A stretch of 64,000 nucleotides of DNA from the NCBI GenBank assembly GCA_030144725.1, contig JASKMD010000030.1, forward strand, positions 158,525 through 222,524, in the 5' to 3' direction. This document shows positions 33,701 to 44,736 of the stretch, piece by piece. The DNA is from Haematococcus lacustris. Its lineage: Eukaryota; Chlorophyta; Chlorophyceae; Chlamydomonadales; Haematococcaceae. The position numbers were made by a program, and so were the translations under genes. The number at the start of each line of letters is the position of its first letter. The stretch's first letter is position 1. A model generated the notes under the pieces. That model searched no databases, had not been told where the DNA came from, and was given only the letters and a program-made list of their open reading frames with translations.

Positions 33701-36058
33701 GCAAGGTGATGGCATGACAAGGGGTGTAGGAGGTGGAGGAAAGGTGATGGCATGACAAGGGTGTAGAGGTGAAATAACGAGGGTAGGACACGACACGACA
33801 CGACAGGGAAGCATGACAAGGGCACATGAAGGAGGTAGAGGACAGGGAGGCTGGGTTGGAGGGAGGGGAGGGAGGGAAGGTGGTAGGGAGGGCATGAGGG
33901 CAGGAGTGAGCTGTGTTTGGCGGCATAGCTGTGAGAGGGGCTGCGCCATCAGCTTCAGGGCAGGGCAAGCTTAGACCAGCAGTGTGGGTCTCAGGGCAGA
34001 CATGGTTTCCAGACTTCCGGCTTTAGGCAGCTGGCATAACCACCTAACCGCTGGCTTCACCCTCGGACATACTCCCTGACCTGCCCATCCACTAGCCACT
34101 ACCTTCTCGCCCTCACACCACCCCCACACCTCACATCTCACACCTGTTTTGACCCCGGGCTGAGCCCACAGTCCCAGCAGAGCCGCTGCTCCCTCTGGGT
34201 GGTCACTCAAATGAGCTGCCAGTTCGAGGCGGCCCATCACACTCCCCTGCCCCAGCCCTCCAGCCCCCCCACTCTTCTTTGCACGCTTGCCCCCGCCACG
34301 TCCCTCCTCGCCAGGCACTGCCAGCTGGATTTGAACCCAGCTCCGAGCAGGTAGGAGGCTGCCATCCGGCGCAGTGGACCCCGGCGCTTCAACCGTCCCA
34401 ACTACCACGCCCTCGACCAGCTGCCCAGGCTGCAGGCCACCGCACGCGTCCGTGTTGCCGGCCGCGCCCGTGGCGGGAGTTGAGTCCGCGACTTCAGTGG
34501 TCGTTGCGTCGGTTGCACTAGCTGACGTCAGCCGGGTGTCCGCCTTTCCCGGCACCAAGCTCAGCCGCAAGCGACCACTGCCAGGCTCGACCGCCAGAAT
34601 GCGAGCACGGACGACCTGCGGCACAGCAACAAGACGCACGCGACTGCCCTTCTTGTGCAACGCAAACAGCCGGTGCTGATGTACTGAGCAGTGCATAGCA
34701 GTCGGTCATTGGGTGGCAAGCAGGGGGTGCCAGCACGCCCCTGGCCATGTGGCAGTGGTAGACATTGGCTCGGGCCGCGCGTAACTAGGGTTGGCTGGTA
34801 AGCGCACCTGGCCCACACGAAACAACGCCTCTGGTTTGTCCGCGGGGTTCGTGAGGCCCAGCTGGGTGAGGTGCGCCATGCCACTGACGCCCCCATAGAA
34901 CGTGACAAACACGCCATAAGCCTGCAATGGCAGGGGCAGGGAAGGCGGGGAGGTAGGGGGAGCCAGGGCAGTGAGAGGGTGGGGCTAGTTTGCAGGGCCG
35001 TAGGGGTAGGAAGGCCTTAGGTGCTGCATCTGGGGTCCTGGACCCCACCCCCCGCTCCCCTCTCACTCCCCCTCTCACTCTTCCCCTGGCCCTCACACTT
35101 GCACTTTATCCCCCACCGCCCCCCTGGCCCCTGACCTTGATGCCAGTGACCATGCCGTGGGCCTTGGCCCCCACTGCAGCCGCCGCCGGGCTGGTGATGA
35201 GGGGCAGCTTGGAGGTGAGCAGGCCTGGCTTCAGGGTCAAGGCCAGGCGGTGGCGCTCCGGGTCAACGGACCACACCCGGCCTGGCACCTGCTGCCCCAC
35301 CTGCAGTATCACCAGGGGGTACCAGGGAGCAGGAGCAAGTGATGCCAGGGCACGTATCACAGTGCTCTGCTGAAGACAGCAGGGGCGACAGCCTTACAAG
35401 ACCTAGTACAGCAGGGGCTGCAGCGGCTGAAGACACCCAAACCCTATGTCGTACACACACTAGGAGAAGGCAGCCAGATACCAACAGTTGCCAGCAGTGT
35501 GGAGACAAGACCTTACAAGACCTGAACACCCAAATCCTAAGTTGTGTACCACAAGGAGAAGGCAGCCACAGGTAGAAGCTGCCGGCAGTGTTGAGAGTAG
35601 GGCTGAGTGAGAGGCTGTGAGGGACGCTTCACATGGCCGGGGTGCCGCTACAGCATTGGGCAGAGTGGTTGGTAGGGTGGTTGGTGAGGTGGTTGGTAGG
35701 GTGGTTGGTAGGGTGGTTGGTAGGGTGGTTGGTAGGGTGGTTGGTAGGGTGTTGGTAGGGTATAGCAGGGTATGGCAGGACAGGGGGAACAGGACAAGGC
35801 GATAACACCAAGGCAGGGAGGAAGGAAGCTGCCATCAGCTGCAGTGGACCCCGGCGCGTCAACTGCCCCAACTACCAGCTCCCCTCGACCAGCTGCCCAG
35901 GCTGCAGTGAGGGGGAGGGAACTGGGGCTGTGAGGTGTCAGGTCCTCAGGTCAGTCACCTTGAACTTCTTGCGGGCTGAGGCGGGGGTGCCCAGCTCCGT
36001 TGCGTGCACCCAGGGCACCAGCCCCTTGACACGCTCTGCCACACTCACCATCAGGCCT

Positions 36059-36112
<54 letters not shown>

Positions 36113-39100
36113 GCAGCGGTGCAGTGGCAGGGCAGCAGCATGGCAGCAGCAGATGCATGATGATACGTGATGGTACAGCAGGCCAAGCACTCCAGTGCCA
36201 GGCAGGTGTGGGTGCAGGCTGTGGCTGCAGGGGGGCACTGACCTGGGCCGTCCTCGTCCAGGGTGAGGATGGTGGCGGTGAGGGGCATGCCGGGCAACAC
36301 ATCCCTCAGGCTCAGCACCTGGGGGGGCAGGGGGGATAGGGGGGTAGGGGGCCACATGGCAGGGGAGTAGGGGGGCTGGGGGGCAGCAGCAGCAGCAGTG
36401 GCAGAGGAGTGCCCAGCGGGGCATGACACTAGGCAGTGTGGGGCCAGCAGCCGCAGGGCGTGAGCTGCGCTGCTAGCCAGGCAGGTCAGGGCAAGGATGA
36501 CTGAGTAGGCGTCTCTTCAGGTGGGGGGCTGCAGCTCTAGCCGTGGGCCCACCCCTCAGCCTGGCAAGGCCATGTGCCGTGTCATCATCCCTGCCTGGCC
36601 ACGTCAGCAGTCTGAAGCTCATGGAGGGTGGTTGTGGGGGATGAGGCAGGGCCTGCCTGCCTGCCCCCTGGTGACATCACGGCCTGATGAGCACCTCTCA
36701 AGCGCCTGCCGTGACTCAGTGTGATTAGGTGTGACAGGACTTGACCCAGATCTAATCCAGGAGTGACCAGGTGCTCTGGGGTGATGCTACAGCGCAATGT
36801 GCGGCGGCCAGTGATGGGGTGGGGTGGGGTGGGGTGGGGTGGGGTGGGGTGGGGTGGGGTGGGGTGGGGTGGGGTGGGGTGGGGTGGGGTGGGGTGGGGT
36901 GGGGTGGGGTGGGGTGGGGTGGGGTGGGGTGGGGTGGGGTGGGGTGGGGTGGGGTGGGGTGGGGTGGGGTGGGGTGGGGTGGGGTGGGGTGGGGTGGGGT
37001 GGGGTGGGGTGGGGTGGGGTGGGGTGGGGTGGGGTGGGGTGGGGTGGGGTGGGGTGGGGTGGGGTGGGGTGGGGTGGGGTGGGGTGGGGTCTGCTGCACC
37101 TGCTGGTCCACCACACTCTGCTTTGCCGTCACGGTGGCCAGCCCATCCAGCAGCCTGAAGCCAATGACCCTCACACGCAGGCTGCCTCCCGGCTTGGCCA
37201 CCTGCAAGGCATGGTACAGTCCACACCCCTTCCTCCCTTTGGCTGTCAACGTCCACCACATTGCTCCGTCTTAGACCTTGCTGCGACCCAGGGACAGAAA
37301 CCGCAGTCCAGCTACCCTGTGGCATCACCCCCCCTCGCACCGCCACCACATCTATCATGGCCTCTTCCACCCCTGCCTCCCTCATGACAAGGCCGGGATC
37401 CCTCCCCTCCCCTCCCTTGCCCCAGGCAGGTCCACCTCCCTCCCCCCTGGCAGCCACCAAGCCACCAATGTCAACCACGTTCAACCTGGCTCAGCAACCT
37501 GCAGCCACAGAGGGCGTTCACCTCCCTTCCCTTAACACACAAAGACAGGGCACCCCCCCCGCTCAGGGGCCTGCAGCTCATACCCCCCTTCCCCCTCGGC
37601 TGCCCCTGCCGCTCGCATGTCTCCATGCGCCCCACACCTGCTCTGCCCGGGTCACATGCAAGTCGGACAGGTTGCTGACGTGGCAGTAGGCGGGGCAGCT
37701 GCCGCCCAGCTCCCCCCCCAAAGGCAGCTGCAGCAGGGCGCCCAGCCCACCATCCACCCGGAGCACCCGGGCGGTGTCGAACACCTGGGGGGGCCCAGGG
37801 GCAGGGGGCAGGGGCAGGGGCAGGCGGCAGGGGGTGAGGGCACGGGGGGTGGGCTTGGAGATCGTGGGGTCAGGGGCACGAGGCTGAGGGTCAGGGGTCA
37901 GGGGGGGTGGGGCGGGGGATGAGGGCCAGGGGAGGGTGGTGGGGGCAGTAGGTGGCCCTGCCTCCTGCTTGCCTGCTTTGCAGCTCTTGCACCTCTGCCT
38001 GCTCCACCTTCCCCCTAGCACCCTGCCCTCCCGGGCCTGCTGACCTGCCCCAGCCCCCAGCCCCTAGCCCCCTCCACCTCCCAATCCTGGCCCACGCCCA
38101 TGCCCACAACCCACCAGCCTCACTCCATTGCCTCACTTGCTGCTGCAGCCTCCCCCTCCCCCCACATGCGCCCCACCTGGCCTAGCATGGGGGTGGCGGT
38201 GGGCAGCGTCAGGTTGATGAGATGAGGCAGCAGCGACAGGCCCACTTGCTTGGCCACTGGGTCGATGTAGATCACCCTCGCCTGCAGCCAGGGGGGCATC
38301 AGCGGCAACATGGATAACTCCATACTCATGTACACCTTCGACGCAAGTACGCCTCGCCCTTGTCCCGCTCCCGCCCCCGCGTCTGACCTCACCCCGCCTC
38401 GCATTCTTGCTGCCGACCTACCTTCACTTTCTGGTCCACAGCGAAGGACTTGGTGCTGGGCAGGCCGGGGCCTAGGTGAAAGGGGTCGACACTGCCCGTG
38501 AAGAACTGCAGGAAGCGCAGCATGAGCCCGTCCCGCAAGCAGCTTACGACGCGCGCTGTCACTAGCGATCCGGGTAGCAGCGCGTCGAGTGACAAGGCCC
38601 CCGCGTCCTCGCGCGCCAGCGCGCTTGCGACTTGGGTGGGGTCACTTGTCACACTTGCCACTCCGCGCGAGTCCGGCGCGGTCTTCACGACCACCTCTAA
38701 CAGGGCGCCGACCTGCAGCATCGCGGCATGAGCAGCGAGCTCGGACGTAAAAGGGATGCACACTGGGTCGATGGGGCTCTTTCTAACCACCTGACGCTGC
38801 ACAATGGACAACCACCCTGTGTCACGTCTCTTTCGCGACAGTTGCAAGCCAAGCGGGCAGCTTTGACGTGTAACCAACTTGACTGCAACGAGACTGAGCG
38901 CCTGTGATTGACATGATGTACGTCCTGCCCGTGCCAGCTCCCGACCACAAAGCCACCCACAGCCCTCCCTGATGGAACGGCCTGACCCCCCACCATCAGG
39001 TGGTTCGCAGCCTGACTTCTCACGACTCACAACTCACCAGGGGTGCGGCGCCCTCCCCGTACGCGGCCTCGTGATCATTGCGGCGCAGGAAAGCTGAGAC

Positions 39101-41548
39101 GCCCTGACAAAGGTACAGAGAGCAGCAGCAGCAGCAGCAGCCGCCGCTGATGGGTTGACACTGTTGCAAGAGGCCCAGTCCAGTGAGACCAGGTGAGGTC
39201 CAGGCCAGTCAGAGGCCCTGTGGCTAGCCTCCCTTCTGCCTGCCCCCTGCTGCCACCCCCTCCCACCATACCTTGATGCCCAGCCCCAGCACAAAGCCGT
39301 GGTCCTCCACTGCCTTCACCACAGCTGGCAACGCCACCCCGGGGGCACAGGTCGCGGGATCTAATCCTGAGCAGAGCTTGCGCAGCCTCAGACTCAGTGG
39401 AACCAGCTTGGCTGCAGCATGGCTGACTGGGGTGGCGGATTCTTTGGCTGCCCTCCCTCCCCCTGCTGCTGTCCGCCTCAGCTGCGGGGCTGGGGGTTGG
39501 GAGGGAGGTCACCACACAGCGCACAAACTGGCCAACGTGGAAGAGCTGAGTCAGGGACGGGGTAAGAGCGGAGGGGCTTGCAGCTGCACTTTCCAATTGA
39601 CCTTGCCCCTTTTGCTGCTCCAGCTCCTGTCCCTGCTTCTGCTGCTTCTGTGACGGTGGTGGCTGTTGCTGCTGCTGCTTGAGCTGGGTTGCTAAAACAT
39701 CAGATGCCTGCAGGGTCAGGGTCAGGGTCAGGGTCAGGGTCAGGGTCAGGGTCAGGGTCAGGGTCAGGGTCAGGGTCAGGGTCACGGGTCAGGGTCAGGG
39801 TCAGGGTCAGGGTCAGGGTCAGGGTCAGGGTCAGGGTCAGGGTCAGGGTCAGGGTCAGGGTCAGGGTCAGGGTCAGGGTCAGGGTCAGGGTCAGGGTCAG
39901 GGTCAGGGTCAGGGTCAGGGTCAGGGTCAGGGTCAGGGTCAGGGTCAGGGTCAGGGTCAGGGTCAGGGTCAGGGTCAGGGTCAGGGTCAGGGTCAGGGTC
40001 AGGGTCAGGGTCAGGGTCAGGGTCAGGGTCAGGGTCAGGGTCAGGGTCAGGGTCAGGGTCAGGGTCAGGGTCAGGGTCAGGGTCAGGGTCAGGGTCAGGG
40101 TCAGGGTCAGGGTCAGGGTCAGGGTCAGGGTCAGGGTCAGGGTCAGGGTCAGGGTCAGGGTCAGGGTCAGGGTCAGGGTCAGGGTCAGGGTCAGGGTCAG
40201 GGTCAGGGTCAGGGTCAGGGTCAGGGTCAGGGTCAGGGTCAGGGTCAGGGTCAGGGTCAGGGTCAGGGTCAGGGTCAGGGTCAGCCTCACCTCCTTCGGG
40301 TTGACCCAACCTCTCAAACCATGTGGCAAGCTGATAGCCAGGCCACGATCCGCCACCTCCAGGACCATACCCCACACTCGCATGCCAGGGCCAAGGCGCT
40401 GTGCAGACCATCAGCAGGCCAGCAGCAGGGCAGTTGAGGGCAGCAGGGAGTGACCCAGTGTTCGGAGCAGCAGGCCAGCAGCAGGGCACTGGAGAGCAGC
40501 AGGGGATGGGCCAGCAATGGGGCTGCAGTTGGCCAGCAACAGGACATCAGTGGGGCGGGTGCAAGGGAGGTGCAAGGGAGTGGAGGCGCACAGCAGGAGG
40601 TGGGCAGTGCAGCGGCATGCCCTGTCAGTGAATGGGATGCGGTGGGTGGTGGTGTAACTGCCAGCACACCAGTGCATGTGGCATGGCCAGCCTGCCGTCC
40701 ACCTGCACAGCTGGTGGGTGCGGCCAGTTGCAGTGTGGCAGCTGAGTGGCAGGCTGAGGATCATCCATTCAGCCCTGGGTCCTTCCAGGCTGGCAGCCAC
40801 CCCCCTGGTGTGTGAGGGGCTGCCATGCCCTGCCATACCCTGCACTGCCGCACCAGTACTCCGCTCCCTTACTATGGGTTACGGGAGGAGGAGCGCATGC
40901 AGGTGTACAGCTTCTAAGGTATGGCCAGATGCGTGAGGTGCCGCACGCCACCATACACATACACCGTCCTGCCACACTACCCCCGACTTTGCCTGAGTTG
41001 CCTGAGTGGCCTCTGACTGCATGCTCCAACACCGGGCGCCCCAGGCATGTCTACATGCCTGCAGCTGTGCATGGGTGCGTGTGTGCTGCGCTGCTGGTGC
41101 GGTGTGTCTGGCAGCTGCCTGGCAGGCTGGTGGCGGCACCTTGGCCTTCAGCAGCTCCACATAACCCTTTTGCTGCCGGGCTGCATCGCCCAGGAAGTGG
41201 TCCTCCTCCTCCACGCCCTTTGTGACCTCCCCCTTCTTGGCACGCTTCCGGCCTTTTGTGCCCTGGGAAGTGGGAAAGGGAAGTGCTCCAGCAGGCGGCT
41301 CTGCTGCAGCTGCTGGGGCTGGGTGCCAGGTGAAAGGGCCGGCTTGCACGCCGGCTACTTACGGCGGCTGCCTTCCCAGCAGCGGCCTGCTTCGCCTGAC
41401 TAGAGCCAGGCTCCTCCGCTGCCTCCCGGTCGAGCTCGGCTTTGGCCGCAACCTCGATGCGGCGTCGCTCATACGGTGTTAGTTGGTCCGCACCGCCACG
41501 CGGGAATGCCTGCTCCTCATCCTCCAGGGTGCGCTTGTGGGGCGGCAT
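21792..41548 (-). CDS. RRP5: RRP5/PDCD11 ribosome-biogenesis factor (S1 repeats plus HAT repeats), complete
   Basis: RRP5 is a nucleolar pre-rRNA-binding protein required for 18S and 5.8S processing and for joining the small- and large-subunit precursors. The start ATG is at 41548-41546 (MPPHKRTLEDEEQAFPRG) and the stop at 21794-21792. About thirty exons spell, in order, a basic N-terminus, roughly a dozen S1 RNA-binding domains, an acidic Ser/Asp/Glu linker and C-terminal HAT (half-a-TPR) repeats, the family's exact architecture. Clear matches include RLGPGMRVWGMVLEV (first S1), LQPGELVDGRVRRVEKYGVF (a late S1), YMAWQLGLGDADKARAIAQR (HAT) and KMKFLFKRWLDWEK near the C-terminus. Several exons change frame at homopolymers or triplet runs (about 39470, 31160, 29975 and 25960), which may be sequencing indels or small unmodelled introns. 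Exon maps are in the three sub-entries below. Confidence 0.92.
23585..24092. repeat. CCCCTC / CCCCTG hexamer array in RRP5 intron
   Basis: Three homogeneous blocks alternate between CCCCTC and CCCCTG units, showing block-wise homogenisation. The array lies in the intron between exons 24114-24197 and 23219-23367. On the sense strand it is G-rich (GGGGAG/GGGGCA). Confidence 0.96.
24438..24632. repeat. 15-bp minisatellite TGTGACCCTGAGGGG in RRP5 intron
   Basis: About 13 near-perfect copies, one with AAGGG in place of GAGGG near 24603. The array lies in the intron ended by the GC donor of exon 24843-24929. Confidence 0.95.
25263..25372. repeat. Degenerate telomere-like CCCTAA/CCCTAG stretch in RRP5 intron
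   Basis: Two short runs of CCCTAG and CCCTAA units, separated by CCCCTCCTGCCCTCCGGGGCGTTAGG-type spacer. Too short for a telomere; an interstitial remnant. Confidence 0.7.
25447..34921 (-). other. RRP5: RRP5 exon map, later S1 domains and acidic linker
   Basis: Exons: 34808-34921 (AYGVFVTFYGGVSGMAHL), 34144-34615, 33586-33698, 33006-33090 (ends at a GC donor), 32685-32868, 32130-32292, 30922-31552 (frame change at a (CAG)n run near 31149-31172), 28911-30647 (large; frame change near 29975), 28149-28377, 27822-27920, 27433-27555, 25770-26539 (last S1, ISELSDAKVHDVSSLF, then a Ser/Asp/Glu linker encoded by GAT/GAG microsatellites with a frame change near 25960, then GPAWGGLLLEEDLEQQA), 25447-25549 (Lys/Arg/Glu-rich helix). 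Confidence 0.75.
35667..35757. repeat. 12-bp minisatellite GGTTGGTAGGGT in RRP5 intron
   Basis: About seven copies in the intron between exons 35136-35300 and 35959-36057. Confidence 0.9.
36059..36112. repeat. (CAG)n run at an RRP5 splice acceptor
   Basis: Sixteen or more CAG triplets abut exon 35959-36057. On the sense strand the run is CTG repeats ending in CTGCAG, so it supplies the acceptor. Confidence 0.9.
36817..37090. repeat. GGGGT pentamer array in RRP5 intron
   Basis: About 54 perfect GGGGT copies, beginning 9 bp from the splice donor of exon 37100-37201. On the sense strand the unit reads ACCCC. Confidence 0.97.
39715..40283. repeat. GGGTCA hexamer array filling an RRP5 intron
   Basis: About 95 copies with one imperfect unit at 39784. 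The intron (39708-40290) consists of donor GTGAGG, the array (TGACCC on the sense strand) and acceptor CCTGCAG, with nothing else. Confidence 0.97.
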
Positions 41549-41964
41549 CGCCACAGCACAACTTAATGCGACACTCTTGCGAGGTTGGCCGCCTGGTCGC
41601 CTGGAAACTGCATCGATACTGTGTGACGATACGATGCCGAGCTGCACAACAAACCGAAAGGGTTACATGCGGTGCATGCTGCGCAGAAAACATCTTGTAT
41701 CAATGATTATCGCGCCCATCACAAGCAGGCAGACACGAGATGTAAGGGGTACAGGCTTCATGACATCCGCACAAGGCTGCTGAGTTGAAACACAGTATGG
41801 GGCTCTGCCAGTAGCCTAGGGCGGATTGGGAGAAAGGGCTGTTGCTTCCCACAAAAGATGACTTTGGGCTCGGTGAAAACGAAGAAAGGTGGGAAGGGGC
41901 GCTGGATGCCGTTGACAGGTGTGCTATGTTCAGGCGAGATGCGATGACAATGTGGGACGCCACA
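41549..41964. promoter_or_regulatory. Upstream region of RRP5
   Basis: This 416-bp stretch between the RRP5 start and the inverted-repeat element must hold the RRP5 promoter. No gene or definite motif recognised. Confidence 0.35.
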
Positions 41965-43181
41965 GGTCACCCCGGCCATTGGCCATGCCAATCCGTGACA
42001 GGCCTGACGCTCGCACCACGCGCTAGTGAAGGGTAGCGAAGGCGATCGCGGTAAGTCACGCGCGCTAAAACTCGCGTTTCAGACTGAAGCCTCCCAGATC
42101 ACTCCGCCCGCCATCCCCGCGAACTGTGAACATGCTCGCTCGCTGCAGCCTGGGGCTCAACAGGGTGCGACCGTACGTGGGTCGCAGGTCGAAGCGCAAG
42201 ATTCCCTGGGTTGGGTCGGGACCCCTCATGGCCCGGGCCCTTCCTGACACCTGGCCCAAGACCTGGCTAACCCTGCCTCCAAGCAAGCAGAGCATCTCAA
42301 TGAGGTGTCAGCAGCACCGTGCGTGGACTTTGTTTCGCTACCGTGCACTCTGCTGAAGCCTTGACCCCATCATTCCTGGGCTTCTGTCAAGACCAAAAAC
42401 TTTTTTGCCAGTGGTCCTTTCCACGTGCGTCCACCTTTCACTGATAGCTGGGCGGGTCTATATTCCGGGATGCGGTCCAAGACATGCTCCATCACCTTGT
42501 GTGGTACATACAATGACAACATGTGACAGAGGGTGATTGTGGCATGGGTCGAGCTCATCACAGGGGGCGATTGGCGGCGTCCTCGGGGGTATCCCCGACG
42601 GGTTGGACCCTGTGTAGTCGCTAGGCGCCCACATCGCTACATTTCTCGCACGGTTCGCGAAGTTGATACCGAAAAATGCAATGAGCCCTCCTGGACCCCG
42701 ACGTCGCGCTGCCTTGGCACACCATACAGCGATACGTGCCAAGCTTGTGAGTAGTGGCAGTGGCAGTGCCGGAAACCTCCATTGTGGCGGGCGCCACGGA
42801 CGCCACGAAAAAAATAACAGTGCCATGCACCCAGCTTGCACCGACTTGAGCGTGACTCAGTCTCGTGGTGTAGTGACATGGCGTGGTAGTTCGGCTCACT
42901 GCGATGGCCTGCGGCGCACTACGAGCCTGCCACTTTAGTGCGAACTTAGCTACGGACGCCACGGAGCGCCTCGCCACCCTGCTCCTGTGAGTGGGTCGCT
43001 GCTTGTTTACGCTATCTCAAGTTTCGAGCTGGTGGCGGGCGGAGTGATCTGGGAGGCTTCAGTCTGAAACGCGAGTTTTAGCGCGCGTGACTTACCGCGA
43101 TAGCCTTCGCTACCCTTCACTAGCGCGTGGTGCGAGCGTCAGGCCTGTCACGGGTTGGCATGGCCAATGGCCGGGGTGACC
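41965..43181. mobile_element. Non-autonomous DNA transposon with 149-bp terminal inverted repeats
   Basis: Left arm 41965-42113 and right arm 43033-43181 are reverse complements over 149 bp with two mismatches seen by eye. Both ends start GGTCACCCCGGCCATTGGCC. A 4-bp CACA flanks each side (41961-41964 and 43182-43185), a possible target duplication. The 919-bp interior has short open frames but no transposase I recognise. Long TIRs suggest a MULE-like or foldback element; the superfamily is unassigned. Confidence 0.85.
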
Positions 43182-43185
43182 CACA

Positions 43186-43767
43186 ACACAACTGACCATT
43201 TGATATCTCAGGGGGGCCTTCAGGGCAACCTGCTCGGGTGTGTACCAGGGGAGAGCATGGAGCAGGGGCTAGGCCACCCCACATGATGCTGAGAGCCTTC
43301 ACCCACATTAGGGACCCACATTAGGGACCCACCCGCTCCAAGGGTCACACAAATGGGAAACGACAGTATCTGGCTTGCGCTAATAAAAACTTGCGCTAAT
43401 GACGCATAGCGTGCTACGGGGTCTGTAGCAATGACAAGTATGCAGCAGCAGCAGGGGAGCAGCAGCAGCAGCAAAACAGCTCAGGGGTGGGTAGGGTCGC
43501 CATCGGAGTGGAGAGCATGCAGGCAATATGTCCAGACTGGGGCCATCACAGGGGAGCAGCCCGTCAGCCACAGGACCATAGTGCCTCCTTGAGTACCGCC
43601 CTGGCTGCTACTTGATACATGCTATAACATGTGTTCTGATGTTTGCGCAAGTCTTGCGAGCTGCAACTCGCATGGTAGAATGAAGGTGAGGGTGGAGTAG
43701 GGCTGGGGGGTAGGCAGTCGTCATGACAAGCACATCAGCTGTAGAGGGCTGAAGGGGCTCTTTGGTG
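43186..43767. other. Intergenic, no gene seen
   Basis: Contains a short AGCAGC-rich microsatellite (43441-43475) and a duplicated ACATTAGGGACCC unit (43308-43335). Nothing coding recognised. Confidence 0.4.
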
Positions 43768-43850
43768 CTGCAGCTGGCTGCTGGAGGGTCGGCCAATGTA
43801 ACTGTTGCCAATGTAACTGTTGCCAATGTAACTGTTGCCAATGTAGTCTC
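43768..43850. repeat. CCAATGTAACTGTTG 15-mer repeats upstream of a Fanzor fragment
   Basis: Three to four copies, also present with one fewer unit at 46503-46545 before the second Fanzor fragment. The shared block CTGCAGCTGGCTGCTGGAGGGTCGG marks the left limit of homology between the two elements. Confidence 0.8.
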
Positions 43851-43910
43851 GAGAGTGAGAGTCCTGCGAGTTGATACAGCCAGTACAAGGTGAGACACTA
43901 CAGAGCGCGA

Positions 43911-44540
43911 TGAAGGGCAAGAAGCGCAAGGGCGCGAAAGAGCCCCAACAGCCCAATCCCAAGCAGCCTAAGCCAAAGCCCAAGGGCAAGCCTGACGACC
44001 TCGGCTGGGTAGGCCCCTTATCGCCACAAGGGAGGGCGCTTAAGGAGAGACTGAAGGAGGCGGCCAAGTCGAGGATTCAGTTCGTCAAGTGCTATCTGAA
44101 GGGCTTCATCAGGTGGGTAGCCTCATCCGCATCCGGGTCCTCCTCCGCCGCATCTGGGTCCTCCTCCGCACCGCATCTGAACTGGGTCCCGGGACACCTA
44201 ACACTTAACACTGGGTCCCGGGATAGCAATGCGAATGACATAATAGCGAATGATAGCGTGCGTGTGTTGCTTTGCAGGGGCCGTAATCAAGTCAAAAACA
44301 AGATTGTGGCGCACATCCGGCTGAGGATGGGCATTCACCACAAGCAGCGCAAACTCACGTCCCTAGCGGCCCTGGTGCTGCTGGCCAAATGCCTGGTGGG
44401 GCCTCCTACCCCAGGCTTCCATCCTGCCCCCCCCCTCCCTCAGTGCAGCCACCTCCAGCCCAGGGTGCAGCCCCCCTGGGCCCTCTCCCTGGCAGCCTTG
44501 CAGCAGGCCCAGCAGCAGGCCCAGCCCAGCCTGCCTGGCA
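43911..44540 (+). pseudogene. Fanzor1-like N-terminal fragment, copy 1
   Basis: Encodes MKGKKRKGAKEP, a Lys/Pro-rich start, then LKERLKEAAKSRIQFVKCYL and KGFIR up to the donor at 44111 (CAG|GTGGGT). After acceptor 44278 it encodes GRNQVKNKIVAHIRLRMGIHH. Homology to copy 2 ends at CCTGGCAGCCCAA near 44541, so it lacks the rest of the N-terminal half and all RuvC motifs. Of the two copies, only this one keeps the first splice donor. Confidence 0.7.
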
Positions 44541-44663
44541 GCCCAATCAGGTAGTGGTACCGGATGCTTGCTGCATGCAAACAAACCGGATTACAGATAA
44601 CACAGCCCCTGCCCTGTAGTAATAGTAGGGGAACCACTGTGCTGTAGAGGGCTGAAGCGGCGG

Positions 44664-44736
44664 TTGTTTGTGGGTTGTTTGTGGGTTGTTTGTGGGTTGT
44701 TTGTGGGTTGTTTGTGGGTTGTTTGTGGGTGGGAAG
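44664..44736. repeat. GTTTGTGGGTT 11-mer minisatellite
   Basis: About six tandem copies in the region between the Fanzor fragment and the DYNLT gene. Confidence 0.92.

Larger units (their letters stand above)
35136..41548 (-). other. RRP5: RRP5 exon map, N-terminus and first S1 domains
   Basis: Exons: 41363-41548 (N-terminus), 41140-41262 (Lys-rich, ends VELLKAK), 40291-40398 (first S1), 39272-39707 (Gln-rich stretch, FHVGQFVRCVV, then AVVKAVEDHGFVLGLG; one frame change in the G/A-rich run near 39470), 39038-39103, 38422-38712 (two S1 cores, DGLMLRFLQFFTGSVD), 38177-38281, 37638-37784, 37100-37201, 36243-36318, 35959-36057 (RVKGLVPWVHATEL), 35136-35300. Exon phases join without stops except at the noted frame change. 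Intron 40399-41139 has no exon I can place. Confidence 0.8.

Noticed and set aside
36585..37484. THPTPPHPTP and GGVGWGGV frames
   Set aside because: Products of the GGGGT intronic array.
40860..40916. Plus-strand peptide PLPYYGLREEERMQVYSF
   Set aside because: Looks protein-like but is short, isolated in an RRP5 intron and without supporting exons.
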